Below are positions 60,497-64,000 of a stretch of 64,000 nucleotides of DNA, in pieces. The notes beneath the pieces were generated by a model. The model did no database searches and was not told the origin of the DNA. It saw nothing but the letters and a program-made list of their open reading frames with translations. The position numbers were made by a program, and so were the translations under genes. How positions within the stretch are numbered: the first letter of the stretch is position 1; every line of letters starts with the position of its first letter. The stretch spans positions 72,605,466 through 72,669,465 of the forward strand of contig CM060174.1 of NCBI GenBank assembly GCA_030549775.1, in the 5' to 3' direction. The DNA comes from Tamarix chinensis (taxonomy: Eukaryota; Streptophyta; Magnoliopsida; Caryophyllales; Tamaricaceae).

Positions 60497-61468
60497 CTAA
60501 AAGGCAAAAAGAGAAAGGGAAAAAAATTACAGTCATCTATTTAACTTTTAAAAATACTTTAATGTGAATATGTGAAATATACAATTTAAATACTCATTAC
60601 ACAAGGGGATGGCATCAATGTTTAAAGAGCTAAGACAATACTGAATAACACATACTTGTAATCCAAGAATCTTAAATTTCTACATGACCAAAAAGTCCTA
60701 TTGTAAACTGAGGGAGACCATCAATCCATATAACTTTTAATCCAGCAATTCAATGATAAAAATACAAAATTTGTGCACATGAATACTTGTGGTGAAAAAG
60801 CAGACAAAGTAACAGTCTGATTTCAAATTAGAGGATCCTTCTTCGTTGGACAATGGATAAAATTAGCCAATCATCCTTCCAAATACTCATGTATAAGTTT
60901 GTAATAGTGGTTTAGAGTTTGTTATGCATATTCCTTTTCTTCTTCTCTTTATCCATATTATCTTACGGATCATGGTGTGACCATTTTTTTTACAGATTGA
61001 ATATTGTAAAAATGAAAGTTAGGGGGATCTAGGTGGATAAGTTCATCCAATCTAGGTGAAAATATTACAAATAATCAACCATACTGCTACTTGATCACTG
61101 TAAATTAGCTCTTAGAAAATATTGTACGAGTCTATACCCTTAAACTTATGTTCTCTTATACAGTCAATTAATACAAACAATTATGCATCAACTTTTAAGA
61201 TAGAAACATTCCTTTTTAGACATTATTCAAATGCTTGTTTTCATATATATAATAACTAATAATCAACACATGAATCACCTTAATCAATAAAAAAATGGAA
61301 TATAGTCATTGATTATATTTGACCAATGAACATTTCCTAATATATAATAGTTTGCTCTAAGTAGGAATAAACATAATATAATAGTTTTCTCTAAGAAAAC
61401 TAATTATGTTTGGTAGTCTTCTGTTTGCTTTAGTAAAAAATTAGTTTTGTCATGAATGAATTAAGAAC

Positions 61469-61678
61469 TTGAATGTAAGGTTTCAATTCATTTGCGAAGT
61501 ATTTAGTGGGGGAAGACTAAAGTTAAAGAAAATAGGGACTAATGACCTTGCCACATATATGCTAACAAAGCCATTGAATTCAACCAAATCTCCCCATTGT
61601 TTAGGAATATTTGGTATGTTAAATGCAAAGATAAAGGTGGAGATTTTGAGATGTGAGAAGTACATGATTTGTACTTAA
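61469..61678 (+). pseudogene. Copia RNase H tail fragment
   Basis: The open frame of 69 codons includes LKKIGTNDLATYMLTKPL followed by HCLGIFGM, the typical C-terminal end of a Copia polyprotein (K..T..N.ADMLTK......HC). No other Copia parts or LTR were found adjacent. Confidence 0.6.
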
Positions 61679-61722
61679 TATGCTTTTATAATCCTAAAAT
61701 AAGATTTTAACTTGATGGTTAA

Positions 61723-64000
61723 TATAATATCCTATTTTTCGTAAACCATAATCAAGAACCTAATTGCAACTTCATGTATTTTATGAAACTGACTATAGAA
61801 ATAATAGGGGGTTATTATGTGTGTTTGGTTTGAGGTGGAATATGGATTAGGTTGGATAGGTTAAAATGAAAGATTAGGGATTTTGCTTTTGGGTGGTCAA
61901 CCAAAGTCTACTAGTTAGACAACCGAGCATTGAAGTAGAGCATGTAGCACTAGGAGGCCTGGGAGGATTATAGGCGGTCGATTGGGGCTTTTTTGAGCGT
62001 TAAATTGTATGATTTCTACATGTATTTTTGTTATGTTTTACTTTTGTAGGCCCTTCCTTTTATCCTTGCTGACTTTCTACCGACCTTCCCTCACCTTGGA
62101 TCTGATTCTTACTCATCCTTCGCCTTTGTCCAAGATATTAACCATAATCACTTCATATCACCTCTCACCCACTCTCTTACACTTTGTACTTACACTCAAC
62201 CTTTCATTTATGTATGAATGAAGCAACCTTGGCTCAACCTTTTGTCTCTCCTCCAAGATGATTGTTGAATCCCTCATGCCCCATTATGCCTTCATTTTTT
62301 TTTCATTCTTTGTTTTGTATTCAATACTTATTGCATTTTTCTCTTTCATCTTTTAATTGAGTTTTGCTTAAGTTTTGAGAGCTCCCCTTTTTCCTTTCTT
62401 GCTGTAGAAAATCAGAACCCTTCCTACTCTTCTCTTCATTTTTCTTATAGGTTCTTCTTCTCTTGATCCTTTATCTAACCTTTTTATCTTTTTCTTTTGA
62501 TTTTTATGATTAGTATTTTGGTCTTTTATTTTTGTTGTGGCAGATTCTAAATATCTTTTTATATTTTTTTTAAGGAGAAGAAGGTATGGTTGGGAGATTG
62601 AGCTTGTCGTTCTCTCTTTCTCTTTTTTACATTTTTGATTGGAAGGAGGTAATCCATATGCTTATATTAATTGTGTAAATATCATGTGATAGCATGTCTT
62701 GGGGTTTCTATGATATGCTTAAGTGAAATTATAATATCCCAAAATTGAGCGGAGTGTTATAAAGATAATATGACTACTTATATCAATATAATATTACCAT
62801 AATTTTGGTGATTCCATCTAAAGAACTCCACAATTAAAACATGTTTGTCGTTGAGTAATTTTTAAGATGGATGACACTCATAGGAAGTTCCGAATTTTTT
62901 TTAAATTCTTGAGAAGCATAGGAGTGCAGATAAAATACTCTAAAAGAACTCGTATTAATCTATAGGGCTAATTCATTGATTCAAAAGCACTGAAGGGTAG
63001 TGTTCACAACCTTTGTGGGCTTGGGGTGCTATCAAGTAGCCTCCATATATTCATATTAACTCGAGGTGTTACATAAATTATTTTTCCTTGTAATTCCATG
63101 AAAATATGAATGAACATGGTATTGCTCTCATTTTTCTCTTAGTATTTAACCATGTAAATTTGTATAAGATCATGATTAGAATATGTATGATAACATACTA
63201 TAATAGGGTTGTTTGTGTTAAAATATTAATGAATATGCTATATGGGTGACTTAACCAAGGGTTAAGGATTCCTAGTTGTGACCTATTTATTTATTTGGGG
63301 TTTACCATTAAATTTATGATATGTTTTACTTGATATATAATATGTTGAGTGTTGAACATGTGTAGGCAGAGTTATAAGTAACCTAAATCTGTATTTTCCA
63401 AAATGTATGCCTACTAAGTGTTGTATTATGTTTAGAATGAGTAATATGTCAATATCATATGCCATACATGATTAAGGTTTTAGGTGCTAAATGGGCTTTA
63501 GGGGTAAAATGGTAATTGTTCATTTCTATAATTTTTTAGATTTATAAATTTATGCTAAAGTATTTATTTTAATGTTATTTAGCTATGTCATGACTTTTGT
63601 TTAATTATAATAATAAATGGTATTAAAGTGAGTATCTAATAAATAAATCACCTATAAGGGCTTTATGGCCATTTATGACCTAACTTACCTAAATGTGAAT
63701 AATTGGACTAGGATAGCCTTAATGGATTTTTATTCTAACCTTACTGTTGACTTTAGGGTTGACTTGAATAATTATAAATAAAGGAAAAATGGTTAGTATA
63801 GAATTAGATTTGTTGTATATTGAGTGATATTGTATGATCACCAAATAAAATATTAATATTTATAGTGAAAGATATCGAGATCGAGAACGGTTAATCTTTA
63901 GGGATAGCTACCCTAGAGATGAGGTAGGAGGCCTTAATTTGGTTTGGTTCCATTAGTGTGTTGTAGTGCCTCTACAAAGCCCTAATCTACTTTATAGGTA
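61723..64000 (+). mobile_element. D4: D-family LTR, running off the window
   Basis: It starts TATAATATCCTATTTTTCG, close to the D3 start TGTAATATCCCCTATTTT. It continues with the pyrimidine-rich part (62040-62640), is interrupted by E2, and then has the GGTTGACTTGAATAATTA and GATAGCTACCCTAGAGATGA blocks (63750-63925) shared with D1-D3. The 3' end is outside the window. Confidence 0.65.
62730..63073 (+). mobile_element. E2: short solo-LTR-like element, 344 bp, in D4
   Basis: TATAATATCCCAAAATTGAG...CTCGAGGTGTTACA is a relative of E1 in opposite orientation. Flanks GAAAT and TAAAT form a TSD with one change. The first dinucleotide TG has become TA. Confidence 0.6.

Overview
This window is a piece of a plant nuclear chromosome, most likely from a eudicot. 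It is AT-rich, has no bacterial-type operons, carries one clear plant-specific gene (an SHI/STYLISH-family transcription factor with a GT-AG intron) and is otherwise dominated by plant retrotransposon remains. Almost every long reading frame here comes from low-complexity or GC-rich repeat sequence and is not a gene.

Repeat layer. The main discovery is a stack of very long solo-LTR-like elements (about 3.3 to 5.6 kb each). They begin TG(T/A)AAT-type, end GGTGTTACA-type, and have no internal coding part. Five have perfect 5-bp target-site duplications (TSDs): B1 (5831-10661, TTATT), A1 (15681-20805, ATTTT), A2 (21535-27151, ATTCT), B2 (47865-53077, TTCTT) and the small E1 (11113-11426, AACTT). 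Older ones have decayed TSDs: D3 (13841-32998, CTTTA/CTTTG) and E2 (62730-63073, GAAAT/TAAAT). They are nested: a hAT-like MITE sits in A2, A2 in C1 and C1 in D3, with A1 inserted separately in D3. B1 and E1 lie in D2, and E2 in D4. I orient these LTRs by a TATAAATA box in both B copies and by their shared 3' end; they resemble Ty3/Gypsy (Tekay/Del-type) LTRs.

Gene layer. The only intact gene I can support is an SRS (SHI-related sequence) gene on the minus strand, exon 1 40059-39291 and exon 2 38234-37753, 416 residues. It has the RING-like zinc finger, the IGGH domain and a splice junction that joins in frame. It lies in a relatively repeat-poor island (about 33000-42140). Its leader has short upstream ORFs, one overlapping the start codon. 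Its upstream sequence is rich in GA/CT tracts.

Right part. A degenerate Copia retrotransposon on the minus strand (42145-53618) begins about 2.1 kb upstream of the SRS start codon. Its 5' LTR has been split by B2, its gag runs straight into integrase through a deletion, and its reverse transcriptase is cut off and followed by a fragment of a C-type LTR. From 53.6 to 61.7 kb lie CACTA-like and hAT-like DNA transposon remains, a CACTA protease-type coding remnant, a fragment resembling the C-terminal domain of DEK chromatin proteins, and a Copia RNase H tail. The window ends inside another D-type LTR (D4, 61723 onward).

Sequence-level observations worth following are a hairpin conserved by compensatory changes in three LTR copies and followed by a candidate splice donor, a tandem array built on a CCGGTCCACCGG core shared by the A and B LTRs, and a strictly 30-bp-periodic minisatellite inside A1.
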